A stretch of DNA of 10,732 nucleotides. It comes from DATKLL01 sp035542475 (GTDB taxonomy: Bacteria > Desulfobacterota > Syntrophia > Syntrophales > UBA2185). The number at the start of each line of letters is the position of its first letter. Within the stretch, counting starts at the first letter, position 1. Of the stretch, positions 1 to 6,209 are shown piece by piece. A program made the translations under genes and the position numbers. The DNA is taken from positions 1 to 10,732 of the forward strand of contig DATKLL010000073.1 in NCBI GenBank assembly GCA_035542475.1, given 5' to 3'. Under the pieces are notes generated by a model. It searched no databases. It was not told the origin of the DNA and saw only the letters and a list, made by a program, of their open reading frames with translations.

Positions 1-122
1 CCCGCTCCGTTCATGCCGATGACAGCATGGGGACAGACCTCGATGCACATACCGCAGCCGATACATTTTTCCTCATTGAGATTCAGAGTTACTGCATCTT
101 TCAAATATATCATGTTTTCCAT
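1..122 (-). CDS. hgcB: HgcB, ferredoxin-like mercury methylation protein (N-terminal part, runs off window)
   Basis: Only the first 40 codons lie in the window; the gene continues past base 1. I translated it by hand from the ATG at 122-120. It carries one complete [4Fe-4S] ligand set, CIGCGMCIEVCP, with Cys20, Cys23, Cys26 and Cys30. HgcB is known to be a small (about 95 residue) protein with two such clusters, thought to reduce the corrinoid of HgcA so that it can pass a methyl group to Hg(II). The second cluster and the C-terminal cysteines of the family are outside the window. A clear AGGAG ribosome site at 133-129 sits 6 nt before the ATG and overlaps the hgcA stop codon (TAG, 134-132), so translation is probably coupled. 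The name rests on the pairing with a clear HgcA; a ferredoxin fragment alone would not prove it. Confidence 0.9.
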   Translation of the reverse strand, partial: MENMIYLKDAVTLNLNEEKCIGCGMCIEVCPHAVIGMNGA

Positions 123-131
123 TTCAAGCTC

Positions 132-1307
132 CTATGCAATAAATCGCGACACCAGCCAGAGTCCTAATCCAGCAATGCCGGCCCCTATTTGCAGGGGCAG
201 CGCAGTCCGCATTTCCCTCTTCACACCGGAAAGAGAGGTGTATGTTGAGGCGCCGGTGAAATTCATGGCGAGGTACGCCGCTAAGGCCGGCACCAGTAAA
301 AGCCATGCCGCCATTTCTAACCTGCCCGGCCATAAGGTGAGATCGGGATTTCTCGCTACTAAGAGGGTCAGTGAAACAGCAGCACCGACAATACAACCTT
401 TGAGTGAGAACGCTCTTCCGGGAAGAACGGGAAGCAGGATCGGCGTCAGGACGGCGCCGGCCAGGATTGCCGAAAGTAATGCAGCAATGGCAAAAAGGCC
501 ATAATTCAACGCATTGGTCCAGTATTCGTCCGGGCCTCCGAGACCACCCAGAAGGAAGAAAGTGAGAAGAATGAGCAGGCTCACCTTGAAAGCTGCCACA
601 ATCTCTATTGGGATCAAGGCAATCCGCTCCCGCAGGGGAAAAGTCTTCAAACGCATCTCCGGTGTCGCTTTGAGACCGGCTTCCAAGTAAGCCGCTAAAT
701 CCGAAGCCCGGATAGGGCCGTAGTGAATTCTGAAGCCGGAAAATTTCTTCACGAGATGGGCGGCGACACCCGGGCCGGATAGCTGGGGCAGCATGAGTTC
801 CCTGTGGCTTACGATCTTATTCAAGCCGCTTAATGCGATCCGACGCACCAGTTCCTCAGTGCCGAAGGTCCCTTTTCCCGCGGCGCACCAGACGTTGATC
901 CCTTTTGTATCCAGTACAAGCAGCCAGACATCCCGGCCCGCAAGGGTTTCCCGGAGACGGTCAAAGCTCATCTTGTAATTTGCGGTGACCAGTACACGCG
1001 ACTGGCTGTCCGGGTTACCAAGAGCATAGAGACCGGGCTCAACAGTATAATTCATACGGCCGACTCCCCAGCGTGCTTTAACGGTTCCCCAGCGATCCCG
1101 CCATGTCAAAGTAGAAGAAACCTGTGCTACCTGACCGACCGGTGTATCGATAGAACCAACGACAAAGGGTTGTTCTAGGGAAGGAAGGTTCGTCTGTGCC
1201 TCAGTTGTCTCCATTAATGACGATATCATGGGAAAAACAACCGGTGCTGTTTCAACGCCATCTTTGCTATCTTTGTTTAATTTTATGTCACAACAATTTT
1301 GACTCAA
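132..1307 (-). CDS. hgcA: HgcA, corrinoid-dependent mercury methyltransferase
   Basis: HgcA is a membrane protein whose cobalamin-binding domain carries the methyl group that converts Hg(II) to methylmercury. The signature NVWCAAGKGTFG is at residues 138-149; Cys141 corresponds to the cysteine known to sit below the cobalt. The soluble domain, with the conserved PFVVGSIDTPVG, RWGVGRMNY and VLVTANYKMSFD stretches, covers about residues 47-215. Roughly five membrane helices follow (about 230-254, 265-293, 303-318, 330-349, 372-389), as known for the family. The protein is 391 residues and the signature lies about 48 residues later than in the well-studied ND132 protein, so it has an N-terminal extension holding a Cys5-Cys6 pair. 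I keep the TTG start at 1307 because AAAGGAG (1321-1315) lies 7 nt upstream and TTG overlaps the regulator's TGA (TTGA). A shorter form from an internal ATG is possible but has no visible ribosome site. It lies between the regulator and hgcB in one operon. Confidence 0.96.
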   Translation of the reverse strand: MSQNCCDIKLNKDSKDGVETAPVVFPMISSLMETTEAQTNLPSLEQPFVVGSIDTPVGQVAQVSSTLTWRDRWGTVKARWGVGRMNYTVEPGLYALGNPDSQSRVLVTANYKMSFDRLRETLAGRDVWLLVLDTKGINVWCAAGKGTFGTEELVRRIALSGLNKIVSHRELMLPQLSGPGVAAHLVKKFSGFRIHYGPIRASDLAAYLEAGLKATPEMRLKTFPLRERIALIPIEIVAAFKVSLLILLTFFLLGGLGGPDEYWTNALNYGLFAIAALLSAILAGAVLTPILLPVLPGRAFSLKGCIVGAAVSLTLLVARNPDLTLWPGRLEMAAWLLLVPALAAYLAMNFTGASTYTSLSGVKREMRTALPLQIGAGIAGLGLWLVSRFIA

Positions 1308-1780
1308 TGTTCTGCTCCTTTCTCATTACACGAGCAGGCCGCTGAAGCATTTTTCACGGCGTTAATAAAAAGCTTCACGGCTTCATAAACGTCTTTCCTT
1401 TTCGCATTGGGAATCCCTTCCCCAATGGCATCCACAAAATTCTCGAGGCACAACCATACTTTCTTGTGAACTTCCCTCCCCGCCGCTGTCAATATTAAAT
1501 TTGCCGCCCTGGAGTCATGATCCGATCTCTCACGCTTGATCAGCCCCTGCCTGACCAATGGATTCACCAGCCTGGTCGTTGTACTCTTATCAACGGCCAG
1601 GATTTGATGAAGCTCCAGCATTTTTAGGGTACCCTTTTTTGCCACTTGATTGAGTATGAGAAACTGGGAGAAGGTCACATCCTCGCAAAATACGTCGTCT
1701 TGCCGGCAGCAGCGGATGACCTGGCAGAGATCCGATATCAGTGTAAGTATTTCCCGATTATTCTGTTTGGCCTTCTTCAT
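1304..1780 (-). CDS. MarR-family winged-helix regulator heading the hgcAB operon
   Basis: This 158-residue protein has the MarR fold: flanking dimerisation helices, a winged helix at about residues 37-96, a recognition helix in DKSTTTRLVNPLVRQGLI (64-81), and a wing with the family-typical Asp-Ser-Arg. Such proteins are usually repressors that leave DNA when they bind a small molecule or are oxidised. It is unusually rich in cysteine (19, 24, 25, 32, 111, 149, 151), with a Cys-Cys pair near the N-terminus and a Cys-Ser-Cys near the C-terminus. That could serve metal, arsenic or thiol sensing, but this is inference. I chose the ATG at 1780. The upstream in-frame TTG at 1795 falls beside the -10 box, so it would lie upstream of the predicted transcript start. 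The stop overlaps the hgcA start by 4 nt. The palindrome over its promoter suggests autoregulation and therefore control of hgcAB. Confidence 0.9.
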   Translation of the reverse strand: MKKAKQNNREILTLISDLCQVIRCCRQDDVFCEDVTFSQFLILNQVAKKGTLKMLELHQILAVDKSTTTRLVNPLVRQGLIKRERSDHDSRAANLILTAAGREVHKKVWLCLENFVDAIGEGIPNAKRKDVYEAVKLFINAVKNASAACSCNEKGAEH

Positions 1781-1799
1781 AGTTGTATTATACAACTAT
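1779..1799. promoter_or_regulatory. Palindromic operator, probable MarR-family binding site
   Basis: A perfect inverted repeat: arms ATAGTTGTAT and ATACAACTAT (10 bp each) around a single central T. This length, symmetry and AT-rich TTGTAT/ATACAA character are typical of MarR-family operators. It contains the -10 box of the operon promoter and touches the regulator's ATG, so a bound dimer would block RNA polymerase. That the adjacent regulator binds here is inferred from position. Confidence 0.85.
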
Positions 1800-1814
1800 T
1801 TTTTCTTTTGTCAA
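1787..1814 (-). promoter_or_regulatory. Consensus sigma-70 promoter of the marR-hgcA-hgcB operon
   Basis: On the minus strand, TTGACA (1814-1809) and TATAAT (1792-1787) are separated by 16 bp. Both hexamers match the consensus fully. The expected transcript start, about 7 nt past the -10 box, falls at or next to the A of the regulator's ATG (1780), so the mRNA would be leaderless or nearly so; no Shine-Dalgarno sequence is present before that ATG. The operator palindrome covers the -10 box. Confidence 0.85.
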
Positions 1815-1952
1815 CCTTTTTTTCAAAAAATATTTTTAATGCATTTGCATTCAAAAAATTTCACATTGTTCTTGCATGAAAATTGATGACACAGTAGTAT
1901 TGGCAAGTTGGTTAAACCTTCATAGAAAAAATATGTAAGCAAAGGAGCGCAA

Positions 1953-2618
1953 ATGAGATTCACGGATGAGATATATGTGTACGAATGGACTGATTATTAT
2001 GCCAATAACTGCAATAGTTTCTATATCGGCGGCAGTGTAAAGGCCCTCGTGGATCCTGGTTTATCTTCATATGTACCCAATCTTCTGGAAAGCATGGAAA
2101 TGGACGGGATTATGAAAGATGACATCCAGTATGTAATTAACACCCATTCCCACCCTGATCACTACGAGGGATCTAAACTCTTCAACGAGTCCGATGTGAA
2201 AATAGCCCTCCACGAAGACGAGATCGCTTTCATGAATGGCGATGGCGCTAGGCTGTATAACCTGTTCGGATTGACCCCTCCCGATGTCAAGATCAATTTG
2301 ATCCTGAAAACGGGAAATATTGTCCTTGGTGATGAAACCTTCCAGATATTACTTGTACCCGGCCATTCGCCCGGCTCTCTAGGATTATACTGGCCTGCTA
2401 AAAAAGTCCTCTTTCCGGGAGATGTGATATTCAGTCAGAATGTGGGAAGAACAGATTTTCCGGGAGGGAGCGGCGCCCTTCTGAAAAAAAGCATTACGGC
2501 TCTTTCCAAGCTTGATGTAGAGACTCTTTTACCCGGCCATATGGAGATAGTTGATGGCGCTGATCGGGTGAAACAGAACTTTCAAATGGTGATGAAGAGC
2601 ATTTTCCCGTACATATAA
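1953..2618 (+). CDS. MBL-fold metallo-hydrolase (glyoxalase II-like)
   Basis: A 221-residue metallo-beta-lactamase-fold hydrolase. The metal-binding motif HSHPDH is at residues 65-70, with further ligands at His138 (PGHSPGS), Asp157 (PGD) and His196 (PGH), so a complete two-metal site is present. The GRTDFPGG stretch (165-172) resembles the small glyoxalase II-like/YcbL group, which hydrolyses thioesters such as acylglutathione. The actual substrate cannot be read from the sequence, and members of this fold are diverse. No signal peptide or membrane segment is visible, so it is probably cytoplasmic. The start is well supported: AAAGGAG at 1941-1947 lies 5 nt before the ATG. It is divergent from the hgc operon with about 170 bp between starts, and an intrinsic terminator follows it, so it is probably a single-gene unit. 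I see only weak -35/-10 candidates (for example TTGGCA at 1900). Confidence 0.88.
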   Translation: MRFTDEIYVYEWTDYYANNCNSFYIGGSVKALVDPGLSSYVPNLLESMEMDGIMKDDIQYVINTHSHPDHYEGSKLFNESDVKIALHEDEIAFMNGDGARLYNLFGLTPPDVKINLILKTGNIVLGDETFQILLVPGHSPGSLGLYWPAKKVLFPGDVIFSQNVGRTDFPGGSGALLKKSITALSKLDVETLLPGHMEIVDGADRVKQNFQMVMKSIFPYI

Positions 2619-2645
2619 AGCATGTAAATATCTTTAAACCTTTAA

Positions 2646-2685
2646 CCCCCGATATCCTTCAGAAGAAGGTACCGGGGATTATTTT
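2646..2685 (+). terminator. Intrinsic terminator after the MBL-fold gene
   Basis: The left arm CCCCGATATCCTTC (2647-2660) and right arm GAAGGTACCGGGG (2665-2677) pair over about 12 bp, with one bulged T and one A-C mismatch, around an AGAA loop. ATTATTTT follows. It lies 28 bp past the stop codon. Confidence 0.72.
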
Positions 2686-2703
2686 AATGATAATTATGAA
2701 ACA

Positions 2704-2810
2704 TCCCTTTTATAAAGGGAGAATTAGAGAGATTCCTTATGATATAGGACCACCCCCAACCCCCGCCAGCGGGGGACAACCCCCCTGCCTCCCTTAAGAA
2801 AAGGGGGTGA
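2704..2810. repeat. Cluster of GC-rich hairpins, probable interspersed REP-like repeat
   Basis: Three small inverted repeats lie together. TCCCTTT/AAAGGGA has a 3-nt loop (2704-2720). CCCCCGC/GCGGGGG has a 2-nt loop (2760-2775). CCCTT/AAGGG lies at 2791-2805. Runs of C and the phrase ACCCCCAACCCCCGCCAGCGGGGG resemble non-coding repeats that I recall as scattered in many anaerobe genomes; that recognition was not tested. No open reading frame or transposase is associated with it. It sits between a terminator and the yjbQ start, so it will be in, or just before, that gene's leader. Confidence 0.55.
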
Positions 2811-2844
2811 GTAGATCTATTTTTAAAAAGAAAGGATGAGACTT

Positions 2845-3294
2845 ATGGCTTTGAACATAACAACTTCTTATATTTCTTTTTCCACATCGGGTGATACAGA
2901 CGTCATCGATATGACCAGTCAGATATCGGAAAAAGTTGTTATATCAGGCATAGAGGAAGGACACGTCCATCTCTTTGTGCCCGGTTCAACCGCGGCGATA
3001 ACGACTATTGAATATGAACACGGCGCGGTTGATGATCTGAAGGAGGCTATAGAGCGACTTGCTCCGGAAGATAAATACTACAGGCACAATGAGCGATGGG
3101 GTGACGGAAACGGGCACGCCCATGTGAGAGCGGCCCTGCTGGGTCCGTCGCTGGCTATACCTGTTATTGACGGGCATCTTGCACTAGGAACGTGGCAGCA
3201 GGTTGTCTTTATCGATTTTGACACTCGCCCGAGAAAGAGGCGAGTCATCGTGCAGGTCTATGGAAATAAAAAGACGACGGGAGTGAAAACCTGA
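2845..3294 (+). CDS. yjbQ: YjbQ/UPF0047 family protein (secondary thiamine-phosphate synthase family)
   Basis: A 149-residue protein of the YjbQ (TIGR00149, UPF0047) family, near the normal family length of about 130-140. The diagnostic blocks are GHAHVRAALLGPS (90-102) and GTWQQVVFIDFD (115-126), with VPGSTAAITTIEYEHG (45-60) before them. Members are known as small trimeric proteins with weak thiamine-phosphate synthase activity; the true role is unsettled. The start is set at 2845, not at the in-frame ATG 9 nt upstream: AAAGGA at 2831-2836 is correctly spaced (8 nt) for 2845 but would touch the earlier ATG. It is followed 5 nt later by the MFS gene, so they are almost certainly co-transcribed. 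No thiamine genes or visible TPP riboswitch are nearby, so a thiamine role has no support from context. Confidence 0.88.
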   Translation: MALNITTSYISFSTSGDTDVIDMTSQISEKVVISGIEEGHVHLFVPGSTAAITTIEYEHGAVDDLKEAIERLAPEDKYYRHNERWGDGNGHAHVRAALLGPSLAIPVIDGHLALGTWQQVVFIDFDTRPRKRRVIVQVYGNKKTTGVKT

Positions 3295-3299
3295 GATTC

Positions 3300-4481
3300 A
3301 TGAGCGAAACATTTTTCCCACGGAAATCAAAGGTAGCACTCCTTATACTGGTAGCGGGGATATTCTTTTTCAACTTCCTTTCCCGGCTGTTGCCGGCTCC
3401 GCTGATGCCAACTATCGAATATGATCTGGGGCTTGATCATACAGGGGCAGGCAGCTTCTTTTTACTTATTTCCCTCGGTTACTGTATATCGCTCGTGGGT
3501 TCAGGATATCTTTCCAGATGGTTTACCCATCGGAGAATGATTGCCCTTTCTTCCATTGCCACGGGCATTACTTTGCTTTTCGTGGCGGCCGGAAAGACTC
3601 ATTGGACCATCTATTTGGGATTGGTCTTCCTTGGCTTGGCTGCCGGGGCGTATCTGCCTTCTGGGATTACTACCATCACATCTACAATATCGGCCGGTAA
3701 CTGGGGGAAGGCAATCGCAGTCCATGAAACGGCCCCCTCACTTGCTTATATCGCTGCGCCTCTCGTATCCGAGCTGCTCCTCCAATGGTGTACCTGGCAG
3801 GGAGTCCTGGCTTCAATAGGCTCTATGGCAATTATTTTGGGTCTGCTGTTTTACCGATTGAATCTGGGCGGCGATTTTAAAGGCGAGCCGCCCAATTTTG
3901 TAAATGTCAGGCCTCTCATGAGGCATTCAACATTCTGGATCATGACTATTCTCTTTAGCGTCGCCATAGCAACCAGCATGGGCGTATTCAGTATGCTACC
4001 ACTTTTCCTGGTGGCGGAAAGGGGATTCGAGAGCAGTTATGCCAACACAATCCTTGGGCTATCGAGAATTCCCGCAATAATCATCGGTTTTTTTGCCGGC
4101 TGGATTTCAGACCGTATTGGGCCAAGGCTAACAATGAAGATCGTCCTTATATTTAACGGGATCATGACAATTCTCTTGGGAATCGTGACCGGCAACTGGG
4201 TACTGCTTATGGTATTTCTTCAGCCGATGATGTCTGCTTGTTTTTACCCTGCCGCATTTACCTTTCTATCCAGCATCAGTCCTCCAAATGTCCGGAACGT
4301 TGCCGTATCAATGACAATCTTTTTCGCTTACCTGGCAGGAGCCGGTCTCATTCCGGCAGGCATGGGAGTAATGGGAGATGCGGGTCACTTTGCCTCTTCC
4401 ATTATACTGGTCGGTGTGCTGATCCTGATAAGCGTTGCCCTTTTCCGTTACTTGAAATATAAGGAGGATAAATCATCTTAA
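3300..4481 (+). CDS. MFS transporter, 12 transmembrane segments
   Basis: A 393-residue integral membrane protein of the major facilitator superfamily, with about twelve hydrophobic helices in two halves split by a loop near residues 188-208. The inter-helix motif A is degenerate in the first half (GYLSRWFTHRRM, 69-80) and good in the second (GWISDRIGPR, 267-276). The first helix follows directly after a short basic N-terminus. The substrate cannot be inferred. Charged residues inside helices are few, and the AVHETAP stretch (140-146) could face the pore. The ATG starts 5 nt after the yjbQ stop, with only a weak ribosome site (GGGAG farther upstream), so it probably depends on translation of yjbQ. 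The SRAP gene starts 12 nt after its stop. Confidence 0.88.
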   Translation: MSETFFPRKSKVALLILVAGIFFFNFLSRLLPAPLMPTIEYDLGLDHTGAGSFFLLISLGYCISLVGSGYLSRWFTHRRMIALSSIATGITLLFVAAGKTHWTIYLGLVFLGLAAGAYLPSGITTITSTISAGNWGKAIAVHETAPSLAYIAAPLVSELLLQWCTWQGVLASIGSMAIILGLLFYRLNLGGDFKGEPPNFVNVRPLMRHSTFWIMTILFSVAIATSMGVFSMLPLFLVAERGFESSYANTILGLSRIPAIIIGFFAGWISDRIGPRLTMKIVLIFNGIMTILLGIVTGNWVLLMVFLQPMMSACFYPAAFTFLSSISPPNVRNVAVSMTIFFAYLAGAGLIPAGMGVMGDAGHFASSIILVGVLILISVALFRYLKYKEDKSS

Positions 4482-4493
4482 AGAAGGGAAGTC

Positions 4494-5129
4494 ATGTGCG
4501 GCCGATTTGTTTTACTGACTAACTTGTCGGTTATTTCCGAGAACTTTAATATTCAGGAAATCACCTACGATTATATGCCGAGCAGTGATGTCCTGCCAAG
4601 TAATAGCGTAGCTGCAGTAATCCGTGATAGAACAAATCGTCTTGTGCAATTCCGCTGGGGACTGATCCCTTCCTGGGCCAAGGATCCATCCATGGGGAGC
4701 AGGCTGATCAATGCACGTGCGGAGACACTGGCAGAAAAACCGAGTTTTAAGGATGCCTTCAAGAGACGCCGCTGCCTTATTATAGCCGACGGATTTTACG
4801 AATCATTGAAAGAGGGGAAGAAAAAATATTCTTTCTATTTCCGGTTAAAAACGGGGAAGCCTTTCGGGTTTGCGGGACTGTACGAAACCTGGGTATCACC
4901 GGATGGACAAGCCGTTAATACCTGCACGATTGTCACCACGGAGCCAAATGACCTGATCCAGCCCATCCATAACAGGATGCCCGTAATTTTGCCGAAAGAA
5001 AAAGAAGCCCTCTGGATTGATCCCGCTGCTTTCAATCAGAGAGAGCTGTTATCGATACTGAAGCCATATCCTTCCGCAGAGATGGAAGTTGTCTCCCCTA
5101 CCTTGCCTGGGGATTTCTTCAAAAGTTAA
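4494..5129 (+). CDS. SRAP domain protein (YedK/HMCES-type, abasic-site DNA-protein crosslinker)
   Basis: A 211-residue SRAP-family protein, full length for bacterial YedK types (about 220). This family protects abasic sites in single-stranded DNA by forming a thiazolidine crosslink through Cys2, exposed after removal of Met1. All key residues are visible: Cys2 (MCGRF), Asn73 (NARAET, 73-78), Glu103 (GFYE, 100-103) and His159 (IHNRMPVIL). The usual Trp after GFYE is a Ser here, and the C-terminal end (VSPTLPGD) departs from the common ending, so it is a somewhat divergent member. GAAGGGA at 4483-4489 serves as ribosome site 4 nt before the ATG. It is the last gene of the yjbQ-MFS-SRAP unit. 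Its TAA overlaps the stop codon of the convergent MBL gene. No LexA-type box was recognised upstream. Confidence 0.93.
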   Translation: MCGRFVLLTNLSVISENFNIQEITYDYMPSSDVLPSNSVAAVIRDRTNRLVQFRWGLIPSWAKDPSMGSRLINARAETLAEKPSFKDAFKRRRCLIIADGFYESLKEGKKKYSFYFRLKTGKPFGFAGLYETWVSPDGQAVNTCTIVTTEPNDLIQPIHNRMPVILPKEKEALWIDPAAFNQRELLSILKPYPSAEMEVVSPTLPGDFFKS

Positions 5130-6094
5130 TTGGCCGTATAAACAAAATGTTCTTCATTTTGTTCCTGTTTAATAAGTCCCTCCTTATTCAATTCAATCAG
5201 GTGTGCATATGCTTCGTTGACTGCCAAAAACTGATCGAATTCAGGCAAATTTCCTCCGAAGATATCCAGAGAGACCTGATATGTAGTCTTTGGTCTCCCT
5301 TTCACGGAAGCAAGTACTAGTGCCTTTCTCTCGGCATGATGCTCACTGATTTCTTCTACGCGCGCCCGGAGGTTTGTGAAGGGCTCACCATGGGCCGGGT
5401 ATACCTTTATCACAGGAAGCTCTTTAACTTTTTGCAAAGAATCAAGAAAGCTTTTTAATGGCCGAAAACCGGGATTATAAGGATCGGGACTGAGATTAGG
5501 GGTTATGTGCGGCAGAATGTGATCACCGGAAAGGAGGATTTTCTCCTTGCGGAAGTAAAAGCATATCTGACCCCTTGTGTGACCTGGTACGGATAGAACT
5601 TCAAATTCCTTATCGCCGACATTCTGAAACTCGTGATCCGCCAGGCGCATATCTACTCGAAAGGGAATCGTAGCTTTTTTGAAAAAATCAAGGAGTTCTA
5701 TCAGGGAATTGATAAACTTTTCTGCGAGTCCCTGTTGACGGTAGAACATTTTCAATCGATTAATATCAATTCCTTTATCCTGATCAGTGTGTATATGCTG
5801 GGCGTCCAGCTCAGACATAAAAATGGAAGCCCCCGTGATCCCCTTGATCTGTCCGGCTATACCGCAGTGATCCGTATGGAAATGGGTAATATATATTCTG
5901 TCAATATCGCGAATATTCTTATTGATGGCTTTCAGGGATCCTTCGAGCTTCGTGAACGCTTCAGGTGTATTTACCCCTGTGTCGAACAGTGCCACTTTGC
6001 CATTATGAATGAGTGCGAACACATGCACATGCCCGAGGCGAAAGGGCATGGGCAATGTAATCATATAAAAATTTTCTGTTATTTTCTCCACCAT
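5126..6094 (-). CDS. MBL-fold metallo-hydrolase with C-terminal winged-helix domain
   Basis: A 322-residue hydrolase. The metallo-beta-lactamase domain has HFHTDH (71-76), His172 (GHTRG), Asp191 (SGDHIL) and His235 (PAHGEP), a complete two-metal set. Residues from about 250 (EHHAERK onwards) to the end form the helical/winged tail found in the LACTB2-like group, which includes RNA- and thioester-acting enzymes; the substrate here is unknown. It is not closely similar to the MBL protein at 1953-2618, sharing only the motifs. The start is supported by AAGGAGG (6112-6106), though the 11-nt spacing to the ATG is long. That ribosome site overlaps the perfect palindrome CCTTAATTAAGG (6109-6120). 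The gene is divergent from the LOG-like gene and convergent with the SRAP gene, whose stop it overlaps by 3 nt. Confidence 0.88.
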   Translation of the reverse strand: MVEKITENFYMITLPMPFRLGHVHVFALIHNGKVALFDTGVNTPEAFTKLEGSLKAINKNIRDIDRIYITHFHTDHCGIAGQIKGITGASIFMSELDAQHIHTDQDKGIDINRLKMFYRQQGLAEKFINSLIELLDFFKKATIPFRVDMRLADHEFQNVGDKEFEVLSVPGHTRGQICFYFRKEKILLSGDHILPHITPNLSPDPYNPGFRPLKSFLDSLQKVKELPVIKVYPAHGEPFTNLRARVEEISEHHAERKALVLASVKGRPKTTYQVSLDIFGGNLPEFDQFLAVNEAYAHLIELNKEGLIKQEQNEEHFVYTAN

Positions 6095-6209
6095 CTATAA
6101 CAGATCCTCCTTAATTAAGGCGTGATCTCAACATGTTTTATCAATCATGTCAATGCAGAGGTTCATATTTTTCTTGTGATCCTCAACTCTATTTGCTAAA
6201 GGACATCCG

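Noticed and set aside
13..504. Plus-strand open frame of 163 codons
   Set aside because: It lies antisense to hgcB and hgcA, which are clearly real; the translation shows no family features and no ribosome site was seen.
1780..1795. TTG at 1795 as start of the MarR regulator
   Set aside because: The codon lies inside the operator, next to the -10 box and upstream of the predicted transcript start, with no ribosome site; the ATG at 1780 fits better.
1838..1851. Inverted repeat AATGCA-TT-TGCATT upstream of both divergent units
   Set aside because: Six-base arms in very AT-rich DNA; a chance origin is likely and no promoter is aligned with it.
1646..1886. Plus-strand frames over the regulator start and promoter
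   Set aside because: They run antisense through the MarR gene and then through AT-rich promoter DNA; the products look random.
4461..4469. AAGGAGGAT, a strong Shine-Dalgarno-like sequence
   Set aside because: It encodes the charged tail of the MFS protein, and no start codon is correctly spaced after it.
6122..6153. TTGACA on the minus strand as a promoter for the MBL/winged-helix gene
   Set aside because: No acceptable -10 hexamer lies at 16-18 bp; left unannotated.
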